From Nitrospirae bacterium RIFCSPLOW2_12_42_9 (GTDB lineage Bacteria > Nitrospirota > 9FT-COMBO-42-15 > HDB-SIOI813), in NCBI GenBank assembly GCA_001805205.1, contig MHER01000073.1:1-11233 (forward strand): a DNA stretch of 11,233 bases. The letters run 5' to 3'. A program made the position numbers and the translations under genes. Positions 6,089-11,213 of the stretch are shown piece after piece. A model generated the notes under the pieces. That model ran no database searches. It was not told the DNA's origin and was given only the letters and a program-made list of their open reading frames with translations. The stretch's first letter is position 1, and each line of letters starts with the position of its first letter.

Positions 6089-7594
6089 ATGATCTCTTTA
6101 GATATATTGAAAAAAATAGCTGCTGATGGCCTTGAGTATATAAGAACTCAGCATGATATACTTGATGCAGAGATATTTATCAGTTCTCTTTCACACCTTC
6201 TATGCCGCATCAACTATACATCACATATCCCCTGCAACGGTATTGAAGAGCCAAAGTCAACACTCTCTTACGGGATCGGTGTCCAGGTTGTTTTTAAAGA
6301 AGGGAACGGGAAACGTACAGGCTTTGGGAATTATACAGGTGATATTTCTGTTGAAGGCATAAAAGATTCAATAGAAAAGGCAAGGTTATCTGTTGTTGAA
6401 GACCCTGATTTCTACGGTCTGCCTGCTCCCTCAGAACCACCCCTGCTACAGCCTGAGTATCATGATAAGCAATTGATGAATATAGGTGATGAAGAACTTG
6501 TTGATCTGGGATGGAGGGGCCTGACAGGCTCACTTAACACCTTGAATGACCATGACATATCTGAGTCTGTAATTGTCGGGGGGGACATCAGTATAATACA
6601 GGAGAGGATGGCCCTTTCAAGCACAAAAGGTATAATGGCATGGGATGAGGCAGCATATGCCTCTGCATCGATTACAACGATGATAGAGTCTGATAATGCA
6701 AAGGGGAGCGGCTGGGAGATAGGGATGAAGCTTGGAAGTTTAGCACCGGAGAAGGCGGGTAAGGATGCAGCAATGAGCGCTATTAATTCAAGGCATGGCC
6801 GGCGCCTCCCATCCGGAAGTTACAAATTAATTTTAGGGCCTCAGCCTGTGGCCGATCTACTTGGGAATATAGTATTGCCGTCTCTAACCCTTTCTGTTGT
6901 AGATGCCGCAAGTTCAACATTCCTTAAAAAATATGGCCGGATGGTATCAGACAGGAGGATTTCTATCCGTGATAATGGCTCTATGCGGGAACTCCCAATG
7001 AGCAGGCGTTATACATGTGAAGGACTCGCTACAGGACAAACGGAACTAATAAGTAATGGTGTACTCGTGGGTTATCTGTCTAATAACTACTATAGAAATA
7101 AGGTGTTAAATGACCCATCTGCCAGGGATAAAATAGGCGCTGACACTGCATCAATAGAGAAGGCGTTTCTACCACATAATGGATTCAGGCCAGGTGAATC
7201 AATGATGAGAAACTTTATGGGCAGGCCCTCTATTGTCCCTACAAATGTAGTTGTTGATGCCTCAGAAGCCATTGACCCTGATGATCTTATAAAGGTTGTT
7301 GGTAATGGAATTTACATTGGACGTATCTGGTATACCTATCCGATAAATGGCCTGCTTGCAGGAGATTTTACATGCACTGTAATAGGCGATTCCTATATTA
7401 TAGAGGATGGGAAGATAGCAGCGCCGTTAAAACCAAACAGTATAAGGATTGCAGACAATATCCATAACCTGCTCAATCAGGTCATTGGAATTACTGCGAT
7501 TCATAAGCCGGTCATCCTCTGGGGCTCACCTGAAGTAATCTACTCACCGGAAATAGCTGTTTATGATATAAGCCTTCATTCAATTGGTGAATAG
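6089..7594 (+). CDS. tldE: TldE/PmbA-like peptidase subunit
   Basis: This 501-residue protein is the partner of TldD in the heterodimeric peptidase. It has the same overall architecture as TldD, including the conserved central region (PVADLLGNIVLPSLTLSVV near residue 250-270) and a C-terminal NGLLAGDFT segment, but lacks the HExxxH zinc motif. That lack is normal for TldE/PmbA: it completes the chamber and does not catalyse. It is somewhat longer than E. coli PmbA (450). The start ATG at 6089 has only a weak GGA upstream. It lies 64 bases after tldD, separated by a hairpin, so stoichiometry may be adjusted. It is the last gene of the carbonic anhydrase operon. Confidence 0.92.
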   Translation: MISLDILKKIAADGLEYIRTQHDILDAEIFISSLSHLLCRINYTSHIPCNGIEEPKSTLSYGIGVQVVFKEGNGKRTGFGNYTGDISVEGIKDSIEKARLSVVEDPDFYGLPAPSEPPLLQPEYHDKQLMNIGDEELVDLGWRGLTGSLNTLNDHDISESVIVGGDISIIQERMALSSTKGIMAWDEAAYASASITTMIESDNAKGSGWEIGMKLGSLAPEKAGKDAAMSAINSRHGRRLPSGSYKLILGPQPVADLLGNIVLPSLTLSVVDAASSTFLKKYGRMVSDRRISIRDNGSMRELPMSRRYTCEGLATGQTELISNGVLVGYLSNNYYRNKVLNDPSARDKIGADTASIEKAFLPHNGFRPGESMMRNFMGRPSIVPTNVVVDASEAIDPDDLIKVVGNGIYIGRIWYTYPINGLLAGDFTCTVIGDSYIIEDGKIAAPLKPNSIRIADNIHNLLNQVIGITAIHKPVILWGSPEVIYSPEIAVYDISLHSIGE

Positions 7595-7670
7595 TCGTCA
7601 TTTAGATATTGGTCTTCCTTGACCCAATTATGACAACTGCCGAGATAACTTATATGAAATATAAAAAGAC

Positions 7671-7676
7671 TATAAT
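7671..7676 (+). promoter_or_regulatory. Possible -10 box in the gap after tldE
   Basis: A perfect TATAAT occurs here, but the region 16-18 bases upstream (ACTTAT) does not match a -35 box. If used, it would transcribe the tandem hairpins and the small ORF at 7775. Confidence 0.25.
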
Positions 7677-7678
7677 GT

Positions 7679-7702
7679 ATATATTCGCTCACACGAATAT
7701 AT
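7679..7702. repeat. Inverted repeat, 9-bp arms
   Basis: ATATATTCG (7679-7687) and CGAATATAT (7694-7702) are perfect complementary arms around a 6-base loop. It is the first of two adjacent hairpins in the tldE downstream region and lies directly against the GC-rich one. Confidence 0.6.
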
Positions 7703-7720
7703 TACGCCGCAAGCGGCGGG
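7701..7720. repeat. GC-rich hairpin resembling an IS200/IS605-type end
   Basis: ATTAC is followed by CGCCGC (7705-7710), AA, GCGGCG (7713-7718) and GG. The layout ATTAC, GC hairpin, GGGG matches the end of the IS200-like element at 10322-10345, where ATTAC precedes CCCCGCCC and the stem closes with GGGG. The shared layout is visible; that this is a transposon-end relic or a REP-like repeat is inference. No U-run follows, so it is not a classical terminator. Confidence 0.45.
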
Positions 7721-7774
7721 GAATACAACCCTGAGAGATTAAATAGATAACTTATTGTTGGAAGGACGGAAAAT

Positions 7775-7921
7775 ATGTCGGGTAATCCATTAATCGGGCA
7801 TTGTTTATGCCTTGATCATGCGAAGATGTATAAATCAAAACGTGTTGGAATTAAATTCTATTATATCCCCTCAGATAAATTACCACCTGAAATGCTGCTG
7901 CTTTCGATCTTAGAAACTTGA
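7775..7921 (+). CDS. Small hypothetical protein, 48 aa
   Basis: This short frame starts at ATG 7775, preceded by GGAAGGA about ten bases upstream, and ends at TGA 7919-7921. The product begins MSGNPLIGHCLC, has a basic centre (KMYKSKRVGIKFYY) and a leucine-rich end. It contains two Cys residues and two His residues in its first third (GHCLCLDH), but I recognise no family. It has no signal peptide. It lies alone between tldE and the convergent XRE gene, downstream of two hairpins. It may be real, or the remnant of a decayed accessory gene. Confidence 0.35.
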   Translation: MSGNPLIGHCLCLDHAKMYKSKRVGIKFYYIPSDKLPPEMLLLSILET

Positions 7922-7988
7922 GGGAATACGCTATACCAATTGAGAACCTTTGATTAGCAAGGTGGTCGAGGTCATCGGAATAGGCAGC

Positions 7989-8306
7989 TTATGCCATAGC
8001 TTTTCTTAAAAAGTCCAGGCACAAGTTCAGTGTTTTAATATCAGCCTCTTTGGTAAGTGAGTCTATTGCCTTTTTAACCGCTCTCTCAGAGCCTATCTCT
8101 TCTGTTATTAAAAACAATTGGTAAAGTTCAACATCCAGTCCCGCTGCTAACTTTTCCAGAGTCTTGATAGTTACATTCTTTTGCCCACGCTCAACAGCAC
8201 TGATATATTTTGTATTTACACCTGTCCTTTCTTCCATTTGTTCCTGGGTTAATCCCCTTTTTTCTCTGATAGACTGAATCCTTTTTCCAAGTATTGTTAG
8301 ATTCAT
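7989..8306 (-). CDS. XRE-family helix-turn-helix transcriptional regulator
   Basis: The 105-residue protein carries a Cro/C1-type helix-turn-helix at about residues 5-60 (GKRIQSIREKRGLTQEQ, then the recognition helix TKYISAVERGQ). A C-terminal helical tail of about 40 residues has no recognised effector domain. It should bind a palindromic operator as a dimer. I chose ATG 8306 because AAGGAG lies six bases upstream; the frame continues further 5' to 8357, but those starts lack a ribosome binding site. It is divergent from the PEGA-like lipoprotein gene, and the 245-base gap between them holds candidate operators, so it may control itself, its neighbour, or both. Confidence 0.88.
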   Translation of the reverse strand: MNLTILGKRIQSIREKRGLTQEQMEERTGVNTKYISAVERGQKNVTIKTLEKLAAGLDVELYQLFLITEEIGSERAVKKAIDSLTKEADIKTLNLCLDFLRKAMA

Positions 8307-8360
8307 GCCCAACTCCTTCATGACTAACATACCAACAAATAATGGCATACTAAACATCTT

Positions 8361-8370
8361 ATAAGCTTAT
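8361..8370. promoter_or_regulatory. Palindrome upstream of the XRE gene, candidate operator
   Basis: ATAAGCTTAT is a perfect 10-bp palindrome 55 bases upstream of the XRE start. Its position in the divergent intergenic region suits an autoregulatory site. The sequence is short and AT-rich, so chance is not excluded. Confidence 0.3.
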
Positions 8371-8395
8371 TATTAGCCAATTATAAATATATAGG

Positions 8396-8424
8396 TTGAC
8401 AATTATCTTCTTTTAGATTAATTA
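8396..8424 (+). promoter_or_regulatory. Possible promoter of the PEGA-like lipoprotein gene
   Basis: TTGACA (8396-8401) is followed after 17 bases by TAATTA (8419-8424), a weak -10 box lacking the final T. It would give a leader of about 120 bases to the ATG at 8552, containing the inverted repeat at 8511-8533. Confidence 0.45.
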
Positions 8425-8510
8425 TTATGCCAATAGTAATCCATAAATAGATAATGGGGGGGAATGAAACTGCCAAAATTTAAAGTACAGTATTTTCCGT
8501 ATTTCTATTA

Positions 8511-8533
8511 AACAGTTGTCTTGACAACCTGTT
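8511..8533. promoter_or_regulatory. Inverted repeat just upstream of the lipoprotein ribosome binding site
   Basis: AACAGTTGTC (8511-8520) and GACAACCTGTT (8523-8533) form complementary 10-bp arms with one extra C and a TT centre. It ends four bases before AAAGGAGGTGA (8537-8547). The tiny centre favours a protein-binding operator over an RNA hairpin; the neighbouring XRE protein is a plausible binder. Confidence 0.42.
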
Positions 8534-8551
8534 AAGAAAGGAGGTGAGTTA

Positions 8552-8878
8552 ATGAAAAAGATTGCAGTTGCTCTGATAATTCTTATTTTCGCCGTTGGCT
8601 GTGGTTCTACAAGAACAGCTATACGGACAGAACCACCTGGTGCAACAGTCATGGTTGGGGAAAAAGAGAAGAACATCGGAAAGACACCCATGTACTATGA
8701 CCTTGATAAAGAGTTGGGCTTTGGACAGAATTTAGGATTGGGAACATCAGAATTGCTAATGAAATTTATTCTCGAAGGTTATGAAGATGAGGTATCAACG
8801 ATTCAGAAAGGCGGAGGTTCGATAATCGAAAGCCCCCGCTGGCCTTCAGATATTTTCATCCGATTAAGGAAGAAATAA
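8552..8878 (+). CDS. Small lipoprotein with PEGA-like domain
   Basis: The 108-residue product has a lipoprotein signal peptide: K2 K3, a hydrophobic core, and the lipobox A-V-G-C with Cys17. The mature part begins with TRTAIRTEPPGATVMVGEKE, then NIGKTP; this P-x-G-A-x-V-x-V-x-x-x-x-x-G-x-TP pattern is that of PEGA domains, beta-rich modules on bacterial surface proteins. The C-terminal part (ILEGYEDEV, IFIRLRKK) fits the closing strands of the same module. The function is unknown; a cell-envelope structural or binding role is likely. A perfect AAAGGAGGTGA lies five bases before the ATG, so translation should be strong. It is divergent from the XRE gene and convergent with the SLOG-like gene. 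Confidence 0.8.
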   Translation: MKKIAVALIILIFAVGCGSTRTAIRTEPPGATVMVGEKEKNIGKTPMYYDLDKELGFGQNLGLGTSELLMKFILEGYEDEVSTIQKGGGSIIESPRWPSDIFIRLRKK

Positions 8879-8886
8879 GCTAATGA

Positions 8887-8916
8887 GGAGGGTGCTTCCA
8901 CATGGATGTACCCTTC
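8887..8916. terminator. Imperfect hairpin between convergent genes
   Basis: GGAGGGTGC (8887-8895) can pair with GTACCCTTC (8908-8916) using two G-T pairs, and an inner TCCA/TGGA extends it. It sits in the 41-base gap between the ends of the lipoprotein and SLOG-like genes, where a bidirectional terminator would be expected. No U-run follows on either strand. Confidence 0.3.
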
Positions 8917-8919
8917 AAA

Positions 8920-9513
8920 CTACCAGTTCATCCATTCCTTTTTTAAAATAACAGGTATACCCTGCTGTTTACAGACTCGTATTGTGTGACCAGTACCACC
9001 TTTCATAGGGTTTTCAGTATTTCCATAGAATATCCCAATGGTCGCAGGTTCAAGACCAGATTCAGTTGCCCCTATTACTTTTATTGTGTCACGCAATATA
9101 TACCTGGACTTTGAATGAAGGATTGGGATTTTATCTCTCTTTTCAAGCATGGGGATATATTCCGATGATGCTTTCCTTGTATGATAAACAGCTCTCTCCT
9201 CAGCAACACATGGCATCTTCGAGAGTGCAATTTTATAAGAACTCTCCTCTATCTTCATTTTCCGATGCTTGGGGTATGGAAGAATATATTGAAGCCTTGC
9301 AGGGTCTACCTTTTTGATCCCCTCAGCAAATGCCTCGTCTGATCCTTCGGCATTTCCTGTTCTGAATATAGCATCTGGTAATTCCTTTGCAAGTCGTTCA
9401 CCAAGCTCCACCAGACAATGACGGTCACCTTCAGGTAAAGAGCGAATTCCCTCAACAAGGATAATCGGGATATAGTATCTATGCACATAATCAAGAAATA
9501 CTATGTAGTTCAT
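8920..9513 (-). CDS. SLOG/DprA-like Rossmann-fold protein
   Basis: The 197-residue protein has a strand-loop start (IILVEGIRSLP, about 17-27) and the motif FRTGNAEGSDEAFAEG (about 50-65). Near the end is GGTGHTIRVCKQQGIPVI. This pair of glycine-rich loops, GxAxGSD and GGTxHTxR, is typical of SLOG (Smf/DprA-LOG) Rossmann proteins, which bind nucleotides or DNA. Some are sensors or effectors in nucleotide-signalling conflict systems; DprA itself loads RecA in transformation. No additional domain is attached, and no effector gene lies next to it, so its role is unknown. The start ATG at 9513 has no clear Shine-Dalgarno site. It is convergent with the PEGA-like lipoprotein and divergent from the toxin-antitoxin pair. 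Confidence 0.62.
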   Translation of the reverse strand: MNYIVFLDYVHRYYIPIILVEGIRSLPEGDRHCLVELGERLAKELPDAIFRTGNAEGSDEAFAEGIKKVDPARLQYILPYPKHRKMKIEESSYKIALSKMPCVAEERAVYHTRKASSEYIPMLEKRDKIPILHSKSRYILRDTIKVIGATESGLEPATIGIFYGNTENPMKGGTGHTIRVCKQQGIPVILKKEWMNW

Positions 9514-9604
9514 TTTTGTGTAGGGAGATTATGCTTAATATTCTTACCTGATTAATGAGGGACAATCAAGAAATATTTTGGTATAGGGTATTCATAAACA
9601 AGTG

Positions 9605-9633
9605 TTGACAGATTACCTTGAAGTTTGTAGATT
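9605..9633 (+). promoter_or_regulatory. Sigma70-type promoter of the DUF433-DUF5615 pair
   Basis: TTGACA (9605-9610) and TAGATT (9628-9633) are separated by exactly 17 bases. A perfect ribosome binding site, AAGGAGGTGA (9649-9658), lies six bases before the first ATG. The predicted leader is short, about 25 bases. Confidence 0.65.
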
Positions 9634-9645
9634 ACAGATAGTAAT
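9631..9645. promoter_or_regulatory. Candidate toxin-antitoxin operator
   Basis: ATTAC (9631-9635) and GTAAT (9641-9645) form an inverted repeat with a 5-base spacer, overlapping the -10 box and the likely transcription start. The hexamer GATTAC also occurs 19 bases earlier, at 9611-9616. Binding here would block the promoter, as in the autoregulation common to toxin-antitoxin operons. Confidence 0.45.
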
Positions 9646-9664
9646 ACTAAGGAGGTGAATTATA

Positions 9665-9949
9665 ATGGGATTCGCAGTTAAGAAATCAAGAGTTCATCCA
9701 TATACCACCCGAAAGAAAGGGGTCTGCGGTGGTAGAAGCATTATAGAGGGGACAAGAATCCCTGTATGGTCTATTATCCGGTGGTACAAACTTGGTATGT
9801 CAGTAGAGGACATAATGCGGGAGTTCCCACAACTGACCCCTTCCCAGGTTCATGATGCCTTTTCATATTATTACGATAACCAGAAGGAAATAGAAGGGGA
9901 CATAGCAGAAAATGAGGATGAGGCATATATCAGGAAAATGGCAAAATGA
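9665..9949 (+). CDS. DUF433 family antitoxin-like protein
   Basis: The 94-residue protein matches the DUF433 pattern: a short N-terminal region, GRSIIEGTRIPVWSIIRWYKLGMSVEDIMREFPQLTPSQVHDAFSYYYDN across residues 23-72, then an acidic tail. This is a small winged or homeodomain-like helix-turn-helix often encoded directly before a DUF5615 PIN-like gene, where it acts as the DNA-binding antitoxin. Its stop overlaps the start of the downstream gene in ATGA (9946-9949), so the two are translationally coupled. It has its own strong promoter and a perfect Shine-Dalgarno site. Confidence 0.85.
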   Translation: MGFAVKKSRVHPYTTRKKGVCGGRSIIEGTRIPVWSIIRWYKLGMSVEDIMREFPQLTPSQVHDAFSYYYDNQKEIEGDIAENEDEAYIRKMAK

Positions 9950-10296
9950 TAAAGCTTTATCTCGATGAGGATGTCCCGGAAGCGATTGCTAACGCATTGA
10001 GATTAAGAGGATATGATGTAGTAACTGTAAGAGAGGCTGCAAGAAGGGGTATGACTGATATTGATCAACTGAATTATGCATCCTCCGAAAACAGGGTTAT
10101 CCTTTCCTTCAATGTTGCTGACTTCAATAAAATCCACACTGACTTTATTAAAAAGGGACTTAGTCATAGCGGAATTATTCTATCCAAACAACTTCCTATT
10201 GGAGCAATGGTTAAGGCCCTTTTAAAGTTACTTCCGGATATAACTCCTGAAAAAGCGAGAAACAATGTAATCTGGTTAAGTGTTACGAAACCATGA
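9946..10296 (+). CDS. DUF5615 PIN-like protein, probable toxin nuclease
   Basis: The 116-residue protein belongs to the PIN-like family close to Mut7-C/DUF5615. It starts with LYLDEDVP (D7, E8, D9), followed by a GYDVVTVREAARRGMTDID segment (D38, D40) and a strand ILSFNVADFNKI (D59). These carboxylates would form the metal-binding RNase site of PIN-like folds. In the third motif the common TxDxDF form is replaced by SFNVADF, so one acidic position reads Asn56. The role is inferred as the ribonuclease toxin of a type II pair with the upstream DUF433 protein. It overlaps that gene by four bases. An IS200-like element begins 25 bases after its stop. Confidence 0.85.
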   Translation: MIKLYLDEDVPEAIANALRLRGYDVVTVREAARRGMTDIDQLNYASSENRVILSFNVADFNKIHTDFIKKGLSHSGIILSKQLPIGAMVKALLKLLPDITPEKARNNVIWLSVTKP

Positions 10297-10325
10297 ATAC
10301 AAAAAAATCTATAAGAAGTGAATTA

Positions 10326-10345
10326 CCCCGCCCTGAAGGGCGGGG
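10326..10345. repeat. Right-end hairpin of the IS200-like element
   Basis: Perfect 8-bp arms CCCCGCCC (10326-10333) and GGGCGGGG (10338-10345) enclose a TGAA loop, directly preceded by ATTAC and only 8 bases from the tnpA stop. In this family single-strand hairpins near the ends are recognised by TnpA. It could also stop transcription from the toxin gene, but no U-run follows. Confidence 0.75.
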
Positions 10346-10353
10346 CATCTGAA

Positions 10354-10779
10354 TCAGAATAATTTCAGTTGTCTATGTTCAATTCGATGCTGATAGTTTA
10401 TATATCGTCTTATTACATCTGCGGTTACTTTGTCTCCAACCGTTCTAACGAAGTAACCATCGTTCCAAAGCTCTCCGCCCCAAAGATACTTCTTCAGCCA
10501 AGGATATTCTTGAAAAATCTTGCGGGAGCTTATCCCTTTCAATATATTCACCACCTTTGCTGGGGAATACTTCGGCGGAGCAGTCAAAAACACATGAACA
10601 TGGTCTGGCATAACTTCCATCGTATCTATTTCAAATTCGTATTGCTCAGCTATTTCTTCAAAAAGTTCTTTAACTCTTTTTCCCACCTCCTCCTTCAAAA
10701 TACCCTTGCGATACTTTGGAATCCAGACAAAGTGATATTTGATGTCATACACTGCATGCTTCGTAGCTTTAATTCCCAT
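10354..10779 (-). CDS. tnpA: IS200/IS605-family Y1 transposase TnpA
   Basis: TnpA is a single-strand-DNA transposase that cuts and rejoins at the element ends through a covalent tyrosine-DNA intermediate. The 141-residue protein is full length for the family. It has the N-terminal signature KHAVYDIKYHFVWIPKYR, the HUH metal motif H60-V-H62 (in MPDHVHVF), and the catalytic tyrosine motif YINYQ with Tyr126. The gene starts at ATG 10779 without a clear Shine-Dalgarno site, and the start codon lies within the arm of a 12-bp inverted repeat (10747-10788). That suggests translation is held down by mRNA structure, as is known for IS200. There are no stops or frameshifts. Confidence 0.95.
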   Translation of the reverse strand: MGIKATKHAVYDIKYHFVWIPKYRKGILKEEVGKRVKELFEEIAEQYEFEIDTMEVMPDHVHVFLTAPPKYSPAKVVNILKGISSRKIFQEYPWLKKYLWGGELWNDGYFVRTVGDKVTADVIRRYINYQHRIEHRQLKLF

Positions 10780-10788
10780 GCAGTGTAT
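10747..10788 (-). promoter_or_regulatory. Start-codon-sequestering hairpin of tnpA
   Basis: ATACACTGCATG (10747-10758) and CATGCAGTGTAT (10777-10788) are perfect 12-bp complementary arms separated by 18 bases. In the tnpA mRNA the start codon (10779-10777) is the last paired triplet of the 5' arm, and the 3' arm lies within codons 7-11. Initiation would require opening the stem. Confidence 0.7.
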
Positions 10789-10800
10789 CTTAACATAATT

Positions 10801-10857
10801 CGTGCCTTCGGCACGGGGGCATTCATCCCAGCCCTGAAGGGCTGGGTATTCTGCCCC
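10801..10857. repeat. Left-end structured region of the IS200-like element
   Basis: Three nested or adjacent stems are visible: CGTGCC/GGCACG with a TTC loop (10801-10815); CCCAGCCC/GGGCTGGG with a TGAA loop (10827-10846); and an outer GGGGC/GCCCC pairing (10816-10820 with 10853-10857) that encloses the second stem. The second stem shares core and loop with the right-end hairpin. Confidence 0.72.
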
Positions 10858-10889
10858 AAATTTTTATAAATGTTCGGTGAGGACGAAAC

Positions 10890-11213
10890 ATGGGAAAGAT
10901 TGATAGGGACATGTTGAGCATAGCGGGGGAGTTTGCTGTCGCGAGCGAACTGGGACGGAGGAATATCTATGCACAGCCCACGTTTGGTCATCTCAAAAGG
11001 ACGGACCTACTAATCCTGGATAAGACCGGCAATCTGCTAAGAATCGAAGCGAAAGGCAAACAGGGATCACAGTGGCCAAATTGCAAAGGCATATCAAGCC
11101 CTAATTCCATCATGGTTCTCGTTGATTACGCAGACAAAGGCAACATGGAACGGCCTGATTTCCATGTATTGACCCTTGACGACTGGCTATCGGAAAAGCA
11201 GGGGAACTATTAG
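10890..11213 (+). CDS. Short PD-(D/E)XK nuclease-like protein
   Basis: The 107-residue product has the signature of a PD-(D/E)XK fold. It starts with a helix SIAGEFAVASELGRRN (about 10-25, with Glu14), then TDLLILDKTG (Asp39), and a strand LRIEAKGKQ giving the E-x-K pair at Glu53 and Lys55. This order of E, D, ExK is that of the restriction-endonuclease-like superfamily. The protein ends soon after HVLTLDDWLSEK, on the short side, so it may be a minimal nuclease domain or a C-terminally shortened relative. GGTGAGGA lies six bases before the ATG. It directly follows the IS200-like element, whose insertion may have separated it from a promoter. No methyltransferase or partner is visible before the window ends. 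Confidence 0.65.
   Translation: MGKIDRDMLSIAGEFAVASELGRRNIYAQPTFGHLKRTDLLILDKTGNLLRIEAKGKQGSQWPNCKGISSPNSIMVLVDYADKGNMERPDFHVLTLDDWLSEKQGNY

Larger units (their letters stand above)
10321..10857 (-). mobile_element. IS200-like insertion sequence with solo TnpA
   Basis: The element contains one Y1 transposase gene on the minus strand, flanked by subterminal hairpins. These have the same core and loop at both ends: CCCCGCCC-TGAA-GGGCGGGG at 10326-10345 and CCCAGCCC-TGAA-GGGCTGGG at 10827-10846. There is no tnpB. IS200/IS605 elements lack terminal inverted repeats and target duplications, so the outer limits are estimates from the outermost structured bases. The reading frame, the HUH and tyrosine motifs and both ends look intact, so it may be active. 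It lies between the toxin-antitoxin pair and the PD-(D/E)XK gene. Confidence 0.78.

Noticed and set aside
6089..7594. TldE as an inactivated metallopeptidase
   Set aside because: Absence of HExxxH is the normal state of the TldE/PmbA subunit, not a sign of decay.
7922..7988. Terminator between the 48-codon ORF and the XRE gene
   Set aside because: Only a 5-bp stem (ACCTT/AAGGT) without a U-run is present, which is expected by chance.
8425..8691. Minus-strand 88-codon open frame over the lipoprotein start
   Set aside because: It overlaps the signal peptide of the PEGA-like lipoprotein and the control region, and has no ribosome binding site.
10369..10869. Plus-strand 166-codon open frame
   Set aside because: It is the reverse of tnpA, whose HUH and tyrosine motifs are intact; the frame crosses the hairpins of the element end.
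10695..10991. Minus-strand 98-codon open frame spanning the IS left end
   Set aside because: It runs through structured non-coding DNA and overlaps both tnpA and the PD-(D/E)XK gene in other frames.
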